A DNA stretch of 64,000 bases from Ryuthela nishihirai (lineage: Eukaryota; Arthropoda; Arachnida; Araneae; Heptathelidae), in NCBI GenBank assembly GCA_038380435.1, contig JAWZYU010000058.1, forward strand, positions 992,001 to 1,056,000. The letters are read 5' to 3'. The notes beneath the pieces were generated by a model. The model saw only the letters and a list, made by a program, of their open reading frames with translations, was not told the origin of the DNA and did not search any database. The stretch's first letter is position 1, and each line of letters opens with the position of its first letter. Positions 10,203-21,273 of the stretch are shown here, piece after piece. The translations under genes and the position numbers were made by a program.

Positions 10203-12401
10203 CATTTCACTTGGCTTTGAAATTACGTACAATATCGACTTCACTAGATAGGACTATCACTCTACCAGACAGGGAACTAGTTACGTAATTTTTTAGTAGA
10301 TTTTAACCGATATTAAACACTACGAATTTTTAGACATCGCATTTAGTTTAAAAATAGACAAGATTGAGTAGCAAGCACAATAGGGCAATTAACCAGCAGA
10401 AGTGAAATTTAAATATGAAGCTCGAAAACAATTGTATAAGAGCAAAATATAGAGTTACTCATTGGCAGGAGAGTATGTACGGGGAGAGTTTTGGGAGTTC
10501 AAACCTTCTCTGTCATAATTTTACAAATAGGCTTGTAAAAAAACTTCATTTTTATTTTTCAGCATGCGAAAATTTCAACTGCATCGCTCACTTTTCTGCA
10601 ACTAATCGTCACCTGGTACAAGAGAACCTCTTCTGTTTCAAATTGCTGGTTACACTTCTCTTTAAACGTAACACTGTTCACGGTAAAATAAATTAGGTGT
10701 TTTAATGCACTGAAAAAAATTGAATTGATATTTTTCAACCTACCTTTTTAATCTCCTTTTTTGCACCTACCTTTTTAACTGTGCTACATGTGTTTCAATT
10801 GATACTCCTTTATTCTACGCTATTTGCACTCGTAGTGTAGTTAACACCACTGAAGTATAACTCAGTAGACCTCTGTACGCTGAAGGTTCTCAATACTCTT
10901 CTCTTATGTATCTGTGACTACTTTTCTTCTAACGGTACGACCAAAGTTAACAAGGAAATCAATATTAACGTCGTTTTATCGTAACGTAAAGAATTATTGA
11001 ATTTGCAGTGAAAGGTATTAGGATTTATTTCACAGTATTCTTCGTAATAGGAGAAAGACTGAAGAAATGTAAAGGGCTTAAATATCCCAATGCTAAAAAA
11101 GAATCGCAGATGAAAATCCCTGTACTGGATTTTCATCTGGGATTACAGTACAGGGAGATGTTTGATTTTCCGTTACTCAAACAAATTCAATTCCAACAGA
11201 AGTTACGATTGCCAAATAAAGCTAACTTGATTCTTCGAAAGCAGAAAGTCAAATGCCATCATTTTGGTGCTCTTTATAATTTTAATATTACTATCCAAGG
11301 ACTTGACTGTACTCTAAGGTGGGGTATGTGTCAGTCTGTAGCATGACAGGCTCGAACTCTGTAGTTCCCAATTTCTAGTCCAAACTGTGCCAGAATAGGA
11401 ATTTCTCTCTGCTAACCCCCCCTCCCCTCCCCGTGCACTGAGATATTTTCTGAGAAGACGGTCTTTTTAATTTGTGAATTTAAAGATTTGAGTATGCGCA
11501 ACCTGCCTCAGTGAGAAAGGGGACAAATTTGGTATTGGAAATAGATAGAGAGATAGATAGACATTTATTCCCGTTGTATAGACAAGTTACACATTTCATA
11601 TATACATTTCATATATTCTTACGCGGTCTTACACAATGGTGCGTAGTACACGAAAATACACAGTGTATACAATATAACTGAATTTTTATAAGAGCAGTAA
11701 AAAACATTAGTAACTCAAATATCATAAATACAAAGATTACTATAATACTAATTTTCTGATCCTGATATAAAAATCGTGCCTTGTAGCAACAGAGTTTCAA
11801 GAAGAAGAAAAACACAATAATCCTCATAATTAACGAGAACTGTAACTTGAAGAAAAGAAAAAGTTCAGATAAATTGATAATACTTTTGAAATAAAATTAA
11901 ATTTAATTACCTATAGCTAAAGTTGACTTTTTTCCTTTAAAAATCGTGTACACAGAAGTAACAAATGCGAGCATTCGTATACAGCTGTCCAACTGCAGAT
12001 ATTTCTAGATATATTGTTCGATCAGGTGACCCATTATCGTCTTGTAAGGTAAATATTTCTCTCATTGCATTCGGATAAGATGTAGTATAGGGGTCATAAG
12101 AACCCCACATCCTTATGACTCGTATGCGAGATCTTGTTTATATGCCATGAGATAATGCGCCTCTACCTCTCAAGTTGCTGTTCTCCTTGAAAGCACCTGG
12201 ATGTCGGTTTATAGACGCAAAGGAAAAGCTGCCCAGCCATGACCATAGATGTCACATTTGAATTATGTTAGATGGGTGAGAATATTCTCTCTGTTTCCTA
12301 TCAGATGGTTGTACATCCTGAATCACTCTATATAGCAAATCTAGACTCATCTATAAATAATCTACACTTCCATAGCATGTCATTTATTATTCTCAAATGG
12401 T
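10203..12401. other. Long AT-rich stretch; one short hairpin
   Basis: No gene or transposon was recognised. A perfect inverted repeat with 13-bp arms (CAGATGAAAATCC) and a 7-base loop lies at 11107-11139 inside a 112-codon frame of unknown nature (11008-11346). A short GATA/GATAGA run lies near 11541-11560. Confidence 0.45.
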
Positions 12402-12895
12402 GGATAGATGGTCACTTTTGGACCCCTTGGATTCGCCCCTGGGCCAATGAATTTTAAATTTTCTACTTACGGAATATTACTCTAATGAAATAAAAAGTCA
12501 TCAATTTTAGAGTCATTTTGTTTGGAGACAGACAAATGATATCCCAATACCGAAACAACACACAACCATGGAAACCATAAGCTTCCTTGTTTAGAAAGGT
12601 GACCATTACTATTATATGTGGATTTAAAAGAGTAACATTCACTAAAGCTTCTCGAAATTAACTTTCGTTTTCTTTTTATAACCGACACTTTCCATGTCAG
12701 TATAAATTTCGTATGTAAAGTATCCGTAGGATACTTTCTAGAAATTGATATAAATACAGAGATATTAAGTATTAAATCGAACAATACTCTTAATAATTTC
12801 TTCGCACTATAATCGAAACGGAAGTAAACAGCATATTGAATTGCAATAGATTTAACATTATGCTTCTTTGATTACATGCATTAATTACACTGGGC
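12402..12895 (+). repeat. R2 repeat, 5' part
   Basis: This matches 29600-30170 over most of its length, with shared words such as GACCCCTTGGATTC, ACCATGGAAAC, CACTAAAGCTTCTCGAAATT and AAGTATCC. It ends after the segment that matches the TTGATTACATG region of other R2 copies. It lacks the SINE-bearing 3' part found at 27, 28.6 and 30.5 kb. Confidence 0.75.
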
Positions 12896-13074
12896 AACAA
12901 ATTTTCATAAACGTTATGCCTCTGATATAAAAGTAGCAATTTCTTAAAGATTTAAAGGTGCTGAACACGCATATGGCAATGCAAATGCAAAATTGGCTAG
13001 GATTTCTGAGAAATCCTCAGCAGTTTCTTATATAATAGAGTAATAGGTACATAAAACACGTATCGGTAAAACTC

Positions 13075-13880
13075 CGCTTCTACTTCCGACGTCGCTTGTA
13101 CAGCTGCTCAGAATCATCTCTGGCGAGCATCTAACAGTAGTCAGCTAACATTGAAGGGGGCCAGTTTCCCTGGTACCATTTCTCTATCGTTGCAATGTCC
13201 TGGAGAAAACGTTCACCGTGCCGCAGTGGTCGAGGAAGAATTCTAAGTGGGAATGGAGAAAGTGGATATTTAAGGAGATATTGGATTGCAGTTACTATCT
13301 CTTAACTTACTAATCTCTAAACAGCTCGCGGATCTGAGAACCCACAAAATTTCCCTCTTTAATTTTCGCTTCGCTGAGTCGCGGGAATTTGTTGCCCAAG
13401 TACTTGAAAGCTGATGCAGTCTGGTCCTTGGCTTTTACGAAGTGTTTCATCACACCGAGTTTTATATGTAGGAACGGTAGAAAGTTGATGTTGGCTGTCC
13501 CATTCACATAAGAAACAGCAGTACTTCGTATATCTCAGCTGCAGACTCATCAACAGAGCCACCTTCAAGTCACAACAGAGATGTCAGCCATACTTGTATT
13601 GAAGACAGTTCCACAGCTGTTTTAGGTTGTTGTAGGTGTCTTTCATGTTCAGCGTGTCCGACCAGAACGGATGGAAGTCGATTTCCATTATGCAGCAACA
13701 CCTCCTTGAGACTCAATTGCGAGAAGTCTATGAATAATCGCCATTCTCAAGGGTCATATTTGATTCCGAGGGCATTCATCAAGCTATCTACATCGGAGCA
13801 GAACACAAGGTTATCTTCTTTTCTGAAGTAAACGAGGTCATTCAAACATTTTCTTTGAGAGGATTCCATTGTATAACTAT
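13075..13880 (-). pseudogene. Decayed member of a multicopy arthropod protein family of unknown function
   Basis: The minus strand carries, in order, VYFRKEDNLVFCSDVDSLMN, LGIKYDP, WRLFIDFSQLSLKEVLLHNG, NRLPSVLVGHAEH, then SLQLRYTKYCCFLCEWDS. After a frame change come FLHIKLGVMKHFVKAKDQTA and FKYLGNKFPRLSEAKIKEGN followed by FVGSQIRELFRD. Near 13080-13240 it continues with RHGERFLQDIATIEKWYQG and MLADYC. From memory, proteins with this series of blocks occur in many copies in arthropod (and some cnidarian) assemblies without a known function, which suggests a transposon-borne gene. Here it is broken by at least two stops and two frame changes. No catalytic motif was recognised. Confidence 0.7.
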
Positions 13881-14055
13881 ATTTACTTGATGTTTTTAGG
13901 GTGGCTGAGTGCTTGGTTACACTTGAAGGGATAAAGATTACAGCCCGTGGTCGATATTTGCGTACTAACGTTTTCTTTTATCTCACACATCTAGGTTTAT
14001 TATACTCATACTGTTTTGCGGTAAGCAATGCGGAGGTAACTGCAATCCGACGAAC

Positions 14056-14560
14056 TCTCTTCACTATGTCATCGTATTCACACGGTAACTGCGAAGACCG
14101 AAACGCGACAGCTCATTTACTTGCACTTAAATTTTGATTTCCTTCCAATAATAGGGTATTGACGTCAACACTGAGATTTCGGAATGCAATGTTTCCTCAG
14201 TCGCAGGAAGTGAGACTCCAACAGTGTGTCCTATTCGCAACAGAGGTATCTCTGTTTACTTTTCCCACCTGTCTCCATTTTCTCTATTTTGTGTATGCAT
14301 AAACTTTGTCGAATAGAAATCAAACGCATTTCTTTTAATATAGGATCTCTTGCAAACGTCTTTCTTAATAACGGTGAGTATTACTTTTTCAGGATGTTGA
14401 ATTTTATACCTGCTATTGTGCAGAACGCATGCTTCATATGTAATTATTTACTTTTAATGATGGGGTAAGAAAACGTAAAGATGTATCAGCTACGACACTG
14501 ATTCCTAGTTTATCCCTAACATATTGGCATGCAGATCAAAATATCTGGGTTCTATGGTGC
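14056..14560 (+). repeat. R1 repeat, internal fragment
   Basis: This aligns by eye with 20120-20590 and with the reverse complement of 62200-62640. Shared landmarks are AATAATAGGGT...GACGTC, GCAACAGAGGT, CGCATTTCTTTTAATAT, GGTGAGTATTA and GGGGTAAGAAAACG. It is the most diverged of the three copies. A further piece at about 14735-14795 recurs at 16226-16275 (shared GCATTTTCCCCAACGCA). Confidence 0.7.
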
Positions 14561-14959
14561 TAAATTCCATCTTCCGTTGCGTTTTACGATGTGAACGGCA
14601 TGAACATGTAAAGAAAAAGCTATTACCTGTATGGTCTTCACACCAGAAACATGCCATTTTCGCGATGTATCTGCTACCACACTGTCACCTTATAGTGGAA
14701 ACAGGTTTCATTTGTATGTTTTATCGGGTAAAGCGATAGTTATTTCTGGTGTTTCATATGCATTTTCCCCAACGCAAACCTAACGGTCACTCTATTACAA
14801 AAAAAAAATAATAAATAAATCGCTTGCAATATTCTTCAATGAAATTCTATCTTGGAACTTTTCCCACCGTTCGGAGGGGCAAACTGAGTCATCGACACAC
14901 ATTCCAATATTTCAGACCCTTCCAGCGTTTGCAATCCTCCCCTCCTGTGACACTATGCG

Positions 14960-15075
14960 ACGCCGATGGCCTTGGAAAACCCGTCCTACGGGACGTTTAG
15001 CCGTGCCGCCGTGCGAAAGAACGTTCAGGTTAAAGCACGCGCTGGGATGGGCTTACTGGACTCTCCCATCTGTCC
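14960..15075 (+). mobile_element. SINE-A fragment
   Basis: Matches the central body of the full SINE-A copies (GATGG-CTTGGAAA, GGGACGTTTAGCCGTG, GTTAAAGCACGCGCTGG) and lacks both ends. Old and truncated. Confidence 0.75.
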
Positions 15076-15555
15076 AAGTTTTCCTGTGCGTACCCTTATC
15101 GAAAAATGGTCTTAGCTATCGGGGTCAAGTGATTTATCAGTTTGGCCCGAGGTGTGACAAGACATGGCCTCTCGGACGCCGAAACAACCAAGGAAACGAA
15201 AAAGAAATTACTCTGTGAAGGTAAATAAGTCTAGTCTCTTCGGACGGATCGCAGAAGTAGAGAAATTAAATACAAATATTTTTATTGTATTTATTGCTTC
15301 TGTGTGTTACGTTTAATTGCACGCTATAATGTGAAAACAAAAAAAGAAATATAAATTCTTAACAACCATAAAAAAATTAAAACCAATCAGTAGTTATTTA
15401 AAAAAAGGTTGGATTTATATAAATTATATATTTTTTTAAAAAATACTGTCGTTAATAAAATTTTTTAACGCCATTCTAGCTCTTTACTACTTTAAGAACT
15501 GTTCTGTTATTGATAATGTAAGTTGCTTTATAAGGCAGGTAAGAAAAAATCAGCA
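15076..15555. other. AT-rich stretch, nothing recognised
   Basis: Mostly A/T runs. No gene could be supported. Confidence 0.4.
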
Positions 15556-15657
15556 AGTCAACGGCCATACCAAGCAGAAAACACCGGTTCTCGTCCGATC
15601 CCCAACGGTCAGTAGTGGGGAGGGTGATCACCAGGAAACACCGCGTGCACAGTTGAC
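15556..15657 (+). pseudogene. 5S rRNA pseudogene
   Basis: The 5S landmarks are present in order: CAACGGCCATACCA near the 5' end, ACACCGGTTCTCGTCCGATC exactly as in metazoan 5S, then GGGTGATCACC, GGAAACACCGCGTG and a closing GTTGAC that can pair with the start (GTCAAC). The length is about 100 bases against the usual 120. Some 20 bases around the AAGCAG/GTCGGGCG internal control region are missing or scrambled, so it is unlikely to be transcribed normally. A T-rich run follows. It could be a processed copy or the head of a 5S-derived SINE. Confidence 0.8.
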
Positions 15658-15689
15658 TATTTTCTTTTTTTCTACGCCCTGTATTCGTA

Positions 15690-15735
15690 ACATATTGGTC
15701 TAAGACATTCTAAGTAGGTTGCCGGGTTCGAATCC
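15690..15735 (+). repeat. tRNA-like remnant
   Basis: TTGGTCTAAGACATTC followed by GGGTTCGAATCC looks like a tRNA A-box region and B box at shortened spacing. It is probably the relic of a third tRNA-derived SINE rather than a working tRNA. Confidence 0.4.
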
Positions 15736-15739
15736 ATTT

Positions 15740-16311
15740 TTAGTCAATAAAGAAAGGAGAATTGAAGCGTTCTGACAAGAGTTTTGGTTACAACACCTGC
15801 AACGTTTCTAGGTAGGTTCGAGAATGGACTCCTGGCAGATGGAAAGTAAAATAAAAGTATTTGTCTCGGGGCTGCAGATATGATTATTATTCTTTGGCCC
15901 ACTGTTTCAGAAATCAAAGACATAATATTTTTAAATATTCAACCGATATACATATAAAAATCCCTCTCTTCCTACATTACCGTTTCTATCCCCATACTTA
16001 TTTGTAAATGTTCCTTACTAACAGCTGATTTAAACACCATATTTACTGAATAAGGTAAGATTAGCGTTAACAGTGGGAATATAAGGAAAGAATAACATCA
16101 GTATAGTTCCTCTGAAGGTGTTGCCACTATAACTGCTGTAATGAGACACTCAGAAGATAACAGTATAAATATCTGAAACAAAATCTATCAATACATATAA
16201 CGTACGAATTTTAGACCATAATAAACGATAGTTATTTCCGGTGTTCCATTTGCATTTTCCCCAACGCATTAACCAGTATACTGGCGATACTCGAAACATT
16301 CGAAATGGCAA
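15740..16311. other. AT-rich stretch
   Basis: Nothing recognised apart from the short R1-related piece at 16226-16275. Confidence 0.4.
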
Positions 16312-16362
16312 CTCAGTTTAGCCTCCCGTCAAGGGCATTCAGCGTGTTGTTTAACGTGTACT
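16312..16362 (-). mobile_element. SINE-A fragment (about 50 bp)
   Basis: Matches the stretch TAGCCTCCCGTCAAGG through GTTTAACGTG of SINE-A in reverse orientation. Both ends are missing. Confidence 0.65.
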
Positions 16363-16365
16363 GCT

Positions 16366-16525
16366 GACGTCATCTTGGTGTTTTAGCACGTTTATTACTA
16401 ACCCTTATTCACAGGCCTCACTAATGGAAGAATTTTAGTGTTTTGACTTATTTCTGATGCCGCCATTTTTTTTTCTCACCAATCTATTTTTAACTTCGAA
16501 TTTTATATGGGATAAGTAACATTGT
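16366..16525 (+). repeat. CRE-bearing dispersed repeat, copy 1
   Basis: Matches 60421-60575 in the same orientation. Shared words are CTGCTGACGTCATC, TTATTA-TAACCC-TATTCACA, TTGACTTATTTCT, ATGCCGCCATTTTT and GATAAGTAACAT. It contains a CRE-type palindrome and a YY1-like GCCGCCATTTTT, so it may derive from a promoter. Confidence 0.75.
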
Positions 16526-16530
16526 TTCCC

Positions 16531-16735
16531 ACCGTCCGTGGCCGAGTGGTTAGCATGCTTGGCTACTGATCTATTGGACCTGTGTTCGAACAGCGGGTAA
16601 GGCAAAGATGTCTGTATTATCTTTCTGCTGATGTCCCTTCCTCCTCAGCAGTCCTACTCTGGCGTATTAAACTGCTATTCTCCTGTGATACCTCTGTGGC
16701 AAGCAGCTGCTTGAGTGGACATTTATTTGTTACGT
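16531..16735 (+). mobile_element. SINE-B copy
   Basis: A second tRNA-derived SINE family. The head has the class II (Ser/Leu-like) A box TGGCCGAGTGGTTAGC and a decayed B box (GTGTTCGAACAGCGGG). The body has CCTCAGCA and the palindrome AAGCAGCTGCTT near the 3' end, then a T-rich tail. It matches copies at 31.1, 57.2, 59.6 and 60.8 kb. Confidence 0.85.
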
Positions 16736-16739
16736 TATT

Positions 16740-17700
16740 TCGAAACATAAAAAAATTCGAAAAATAAGGTCGATTACGTACACAGGAATGGATTTCCACA
16801 GTTTGACTGCCTTCCCAACCAACCAATATTTATTTTTGCTTTCCTTTGAAGTCCGATCGTGTTCCCAACTATTTCATAATTCACTACAAGAATACCTTTT
16901 AATTGATACTTTGGTCAAATATAGAGTATAATAAGTTATTAATTAGGCTAACTTGTAAAGCAATCGCAAAGGCTGAAGGGAAAAATACTACATTGCACCG
17001 ACGAAATATTTTGTTCTCGTCCTGAAACCTGTTTCTGTCTCCGACCACCGTAATTTCAAATGTGTCGTAACTAATAAGAAATTCAGCTACATATTGTCGG
17101 AGATAAAAAAAAAAAATGAGATTACTTCCTCCCAATAAAATACTATAACGTGTGGCTATAAATAAAAAGTGAAATCACTCAAATTACCAGAAGAATAGAG
17201 AGGGTAGATAAGGATTACAAACGATATCGCGATTGGACTTGTGATCCAAAAATATACCAAGAATATCTGTACAGGGTGATAAACCAAAAAATAGATAGAG
17301 CTAACCAAAATATTATTATCATTTTTTCAAATTCAACTTAGTTACAAAATATATCATTAAAGTGAATTGCAACATGGGATTTCGAAGTTTCCTAAACCAG
17401 CATATTCTGTTTCTATCAGAAAATGCTACGTGGTGGCCACGGCGCAAATCGCGATCTGTGCATTTACGTGTGCTGGTCCAGAGTGTGGTTTGTTGTTAGG
17501 AGTGTAATACGCGCGTTTTCCTGTTGTATCCATTGTTGTATCCACCGGCATCTTGGTACTTTTTTCCTTAATCGTGTAATACGCGTTTCTCTGTGGTGGT
17601 CAAGGACACTTTGCTACTTTGTCGCTACACGTGCAATCTGCGCGTCCGTGTTGTATCCACCAGCAGGCAACTTTCAGGTTTGTTCTTGATCACATAGTAC
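16740..17700. other. Stretch without recognised gene
   Basis: At 17420-17690 the words GTAATACGCG and TTGTATCCACC recur two or three times at about 60-140 bp spacing, a loose repeat. Nothing else could be supported. Confidence 0.4.
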
Positions 17701-18734
17701 TAACATCACCTCTATATAACAAACATGGACAATACAGTAACTGGAAATCTAATTTTCGAAAAATATAGCAATTTAATTTCAATCTGTATTTCCAAACAAT
17801 GAAATGGTAGTTATTTTTTTTTAATTTGGTAAATATTTTTGTAACATTCTAAAATATTTAAATAAAATCTTAATAAGTAAATTATTTCGACAGTTTCTAA
17901 AAGAAATTATTTTAACTTTAACTTATATCTTAAATCAATGAAAGCAATTGCTTATATGGGCATATTTCCAGGTGTTACCATCGTAAACCATGAATTGCTT
18001 ATTTAGGTATTGCTTATTTTTTTAAATGTTTTTTAACTTATATCTTAAACCAATGAAAGCAATTGTCTATATATTCATATTTCCAGGTGTTGCAATCTTA
18101 AACCAGTGGATTGGTTATTAAGGCATTGCTTATTTCTTAAATTATATTAACTTATATCTTAAGCTAGATATACGAAAGCAAGCGCTTAATTAGCCATATT
18201 TCCAGGTGTTGCCACCATAATTTCTATCATTACCAGTCTTTGAAACGAAAGTGTATAAATTAAAACATTGTAATACAAAAATATTAACTGGCAGTTATTT
18301 TCTTTTAAGTTTGTAAATATTTTTATAATATTCTAAAATAAAATCTTAATAAGTAAATTATTTTGACTGTTTTTAAAACAAATTATTTTAACTTTAACTT
18401 ATATCTTAAAACAATGAAAGCAATTACTTATATAGGCATATTTCCAGGTGTTGCCATCATAGTTTCTATAATTCTCAATCTTTCAAAAATCGAAGTCAAA
18501 CACTACTAATCAAAAAGTTTTAACTGTTTTTTTTAACTTGGTAAATATTTTTATAATATTCGAAAATATCTCAATAAAATCTTAATAAGTAAATGATTTT
18601 GACTAATTTTAAAATAAATTATTTTAATTTCAACTTATCGTAAACCAATGAAAGCAATTGCTTATTTCGGTATAATTAATTCCCCTCTTTTTGTTGAAGG
18701 CTATCCAGACAGGTAGTATCTAGGCGTTTCCGTG
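17701..18734 (+). mobile_element. Expanded copy of the TIR element, with internal tandem array
   Basis: The right end (GCTATCCAGACAGG then TAGTATCTAGGCG) is the inverted counterpart of the end CACCTAGATACCGCCTGTC at 63678. The left end near 17706 is a weaker match. Inside, an AT-rich unit of about 230 bp with words AATCTTAATAAGTAAAT, AACTTATATCTTAA, CAATGAAAGCAATT and CATATTTCCAGGTGTTGCC is repeated three times, with two shorter partial units at about 18030 and 18150. The related 380-bp element at 27499-27877 holds one such AT-rich module. Confidence 0.6.
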
Positions 18735-20600
18735 TGGTGTCCAACGACAACTTCTTAGGTCGTGGCTAGACGAGAATTTCCTTTGTTTGCCATAGGCAAC
18801 TTTGTCCTTTGTTAGGCGTGAAGAACGCGTTTTCCTGTGTTCCCAAGAGACAACCCTGTGGTTTATTTTAAGGCTTCTATTACTGTCCAGTGATTATTTT
18901 CTTCTTAGCCCCGAACAATGCGTTTCCGTGTAGTGTCTAAATTATATTTTTTCGCCAAGTTGACATTTCTTGATGATCGTTACGTTACCCCATGAGCTCG
19001 ATATATATCTTACGAATATGAGACGTTGGTTTCGAACTTTGTCCACGCTAATGGGTCAAATAGATGTCAAAGGCTGTACATAAAAAATGCCGTTTGCTTG
19101 AACACATCGATTTATAAACAAATCAGTACGAGCATTCAAAAAATTAATTGAACTGTTTCAACAACATTTTAAATATAACTTGTTCCCTGGCTTTGGTTCA
19201 CCGAACGTATAACACTGAACGATCAATTTTTAACCGTAATATTTGGATTGCAATATTCAACATTTTTCCATTCTCAGAAAACAGAATAAAAAAAGAACTT
19301 CCAATTGATTTTAATAATCAGTTACTAGTGTTATTTCAAATGATAAAAATAATAAAATAAATGAAACCCCTAAACAATCTCCTTCAGACAGTGCTCAGAT
19401 AAGTAAAAGACATATTTTGTGACTGAGGCTATAACAAGATTCAAACATGCATGAATTATCCGTGAAACTACGTAAATAACCCAGGACCCTTTTTCAATGC
19501 CTTCCCACTTAATTTCCTGGAAGATGTGTTTTGCTTATCTGAACACTGTGTGAAAGAGGTTGTTTACGAGTTTCATTTATTAAGTTATAAGAACAGTAAT
19601 ATGAAACCAATTATTTACGATATACAAATAATTTTTACAATACTGAAACGGCAAATAGCAAAATGAAGATATCAAGAAGTTAAGCAAAAAAATTTTTTTC
19701 TCGGACAACCATTATTTCTACTGAGCGTCCTTCCAATATTCCAGCCGAAATGAAGGGGTCGATACTGGCCGACAGCGACAAATAGCGGTTAATTATAAAA
19801 TTTATATCCCTTAATCACAATAATGTGCTACATAGTAGCTGTAAGTTCAAAGCGATCGAAATTTCATAGCTCTCAGGGTACAAAGTTACTTAGCTGAGGG
19901 GAATTATAAGCGAGCTACAAACAATTTATGAATATTATTTTACTTGATTCACCTGATACCTTTCGAGCAGCAGAATGGTGGGTTCAGAAGGACATAAGGA
20001 ATACAAGCCGTGGGTATTTTTCAATTGCACAGACCTTACCTATGGCTGCTTATTACACTGAAATCGGTTCGCGGTACGCAAAGCTCTGAAAACTAGAAAC
20101 CCTCAAATTCTTCTTCATATCTTCGCCATATTCACATGCTAACGAGGCAAACGGAATAGCATGAACGGCGCTTGATGACAAATTATCAATTAATAACATC
20201 TGACAGTGACGTTGAAGAATGCACTGTTTGTTCACTCGCAGGAAATGATTTTTACAGTGTTTCGTAATCCCAACAGAGGTGTCTGTGTTTAGTCTTCCGC
20301 ACTTGTATTTTTCAATACTTGTATACGAAAATTACTCTAAATTATGGAAGAGAAATAAGACGCATTTCTTTTAAAGTAATACCTTTTTCAAACATTTTTC
20401 GGATTCACGGTGAGTATTATTTCTTCAAGATATTAAATAATTAAACCTACAAATAATAATGCTCATTTACTTCATATCAATGAGGTGGGGTAAGAAAACG
20501 AACATTGCTATGATGCTTATTTCTAGTTTCTTCCCAACAAATCGACACGTACATCAAACTATCTCTGTTCCAAACATACTGAATTCCTTTTCGGATGTTT
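18735..20600 (+). repeat. R1 long repeat, forward copy
   Basis: Nearly the whole stretch matches the reverse complement of 62195-63673. Landmarks are ACAACCCTGTGGTTTA, AAGTTGACATTTCTTG, CGAAATGAA-GGGGTCG, GACAGCGACAAATAGCG, TTGATTCACCTGATA, GAGCAGCAGAATGGTGG and GGTGAGTATTATTTCTTC. About 160 bp here (19389-19548) is a MITE absent from the other copy. No coding frame is preserved between the copies, though a splice-donor-like GTGAGTATT is. Confidence 0.8.
19389..19548. mobile_element. 160-bp MITE
   Basis: It begins CAGTGCTCAGATAAGTAAAA and ends in the reverse complement of CAGTGTTCAGATAAGCAAAA. The terminal inverted repeats are thus about 25 bp with few mismatches, and there is no coding capacity. 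The corresponding R1 copy at 62-64 kb appears to lack it, giving an empty site. The superfamily was not resolved because the TSD is unclear. Confidence 0.7.
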
Positions 20601-20612
20601 TTTTTCGGATTA

Positions 20613-20697
20613 TGTTGGATTTTCCTGGAATCGTTTCAGAAAGTCTGGTAGCTTGTGCGTAGGTCTTATTGGGTTGTGCATATTGGGGTACCTTATT
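20613..20697 (-). repeat. Duplicated Jockey ORF1 segment
   Basis: Matches 21462-21547 closely (GGATTTTCCTGGAATC, TCTGGTAGCTTGTGCGT, CATATTGGGG). In the minus frame it reads NPIRPTHKLPD, as ORF1 does at 21.5 kb. It is joined here to endonuclease sequence, so it is out of place. Confidence 0.8.
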
Positions 20698-21207
20698 TTT
20701 GGATTGTGAATTGCACAGTCAAGCAAAAGATGACCACTTTTGTTCACCACATTAGAATTCCATGACTGGTGCTTGCAGTTAAGATCTCCGGCAAGCAGAG
20801 TCGGAGCTCTAGGAGTAAACAGTTTGTCCACAACATTGATAAGGATTTCAGAATTTGGGGACTTAAGTCGCTATTGGTTTAATGTCCCCCAAATTAGTCT
20901 GTTGAATGACCACAATAGTGGCTTCAATATTCCTTAAGTCAGGGGTAGGCAGGCAATATTGAGGAATTCGTTTTTTGATAACGATAGCCCTGCTTCCCTC
21001 TCTGTTGTGTTCTCTATCATTCCGATAGATATTATATTTTAGGATTTTGATGCTATCACTGTATCTGAGATGTGTTTCACAGAGCAGTGCAGCATCAATT
21101 TTCTGAGAATATAAAAGGCTTTGGAATTCTAATAAGTCGCTTTTAAGAGCATTGGAGTTCCAAGCAACAATACGAAGGTTACTCGAAGAGGAGGAGGACT
21201 TATCCAT
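20698..21207 (-). pseudogene. Jockey-clade LINE endonuclease fragment
   Basis: The minus strand encodes the start of an APE-type endonuclease. LRIVAWNSNALKSDLLEFQ holds the Asn near the start and ALLCETHLRYSD the catalytic Glu. After a stop and frame change near 20863-20831 comes TLLAGDLNCKHQSWNS with its D-x-N motif. This enzyme nicks target DNA for LINE integration. The fragment stops inside the endonuclease, before the SDH motif and the whole reverse transcriptase, where the duplicated ORF1 piece begins. The order ORF1-EN-ORF1 piece implies rearrangement. Jockey membership is inferred from the zinc knuckles and the AWNSN-type start. Confidence 0.8.
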
Positions 21208-21273
21208 ATAAAATATGTAACAAATTCAAAGGCTTGGATGCCTACTGGCATCCAATCCTTAGCCATCTTAAAT

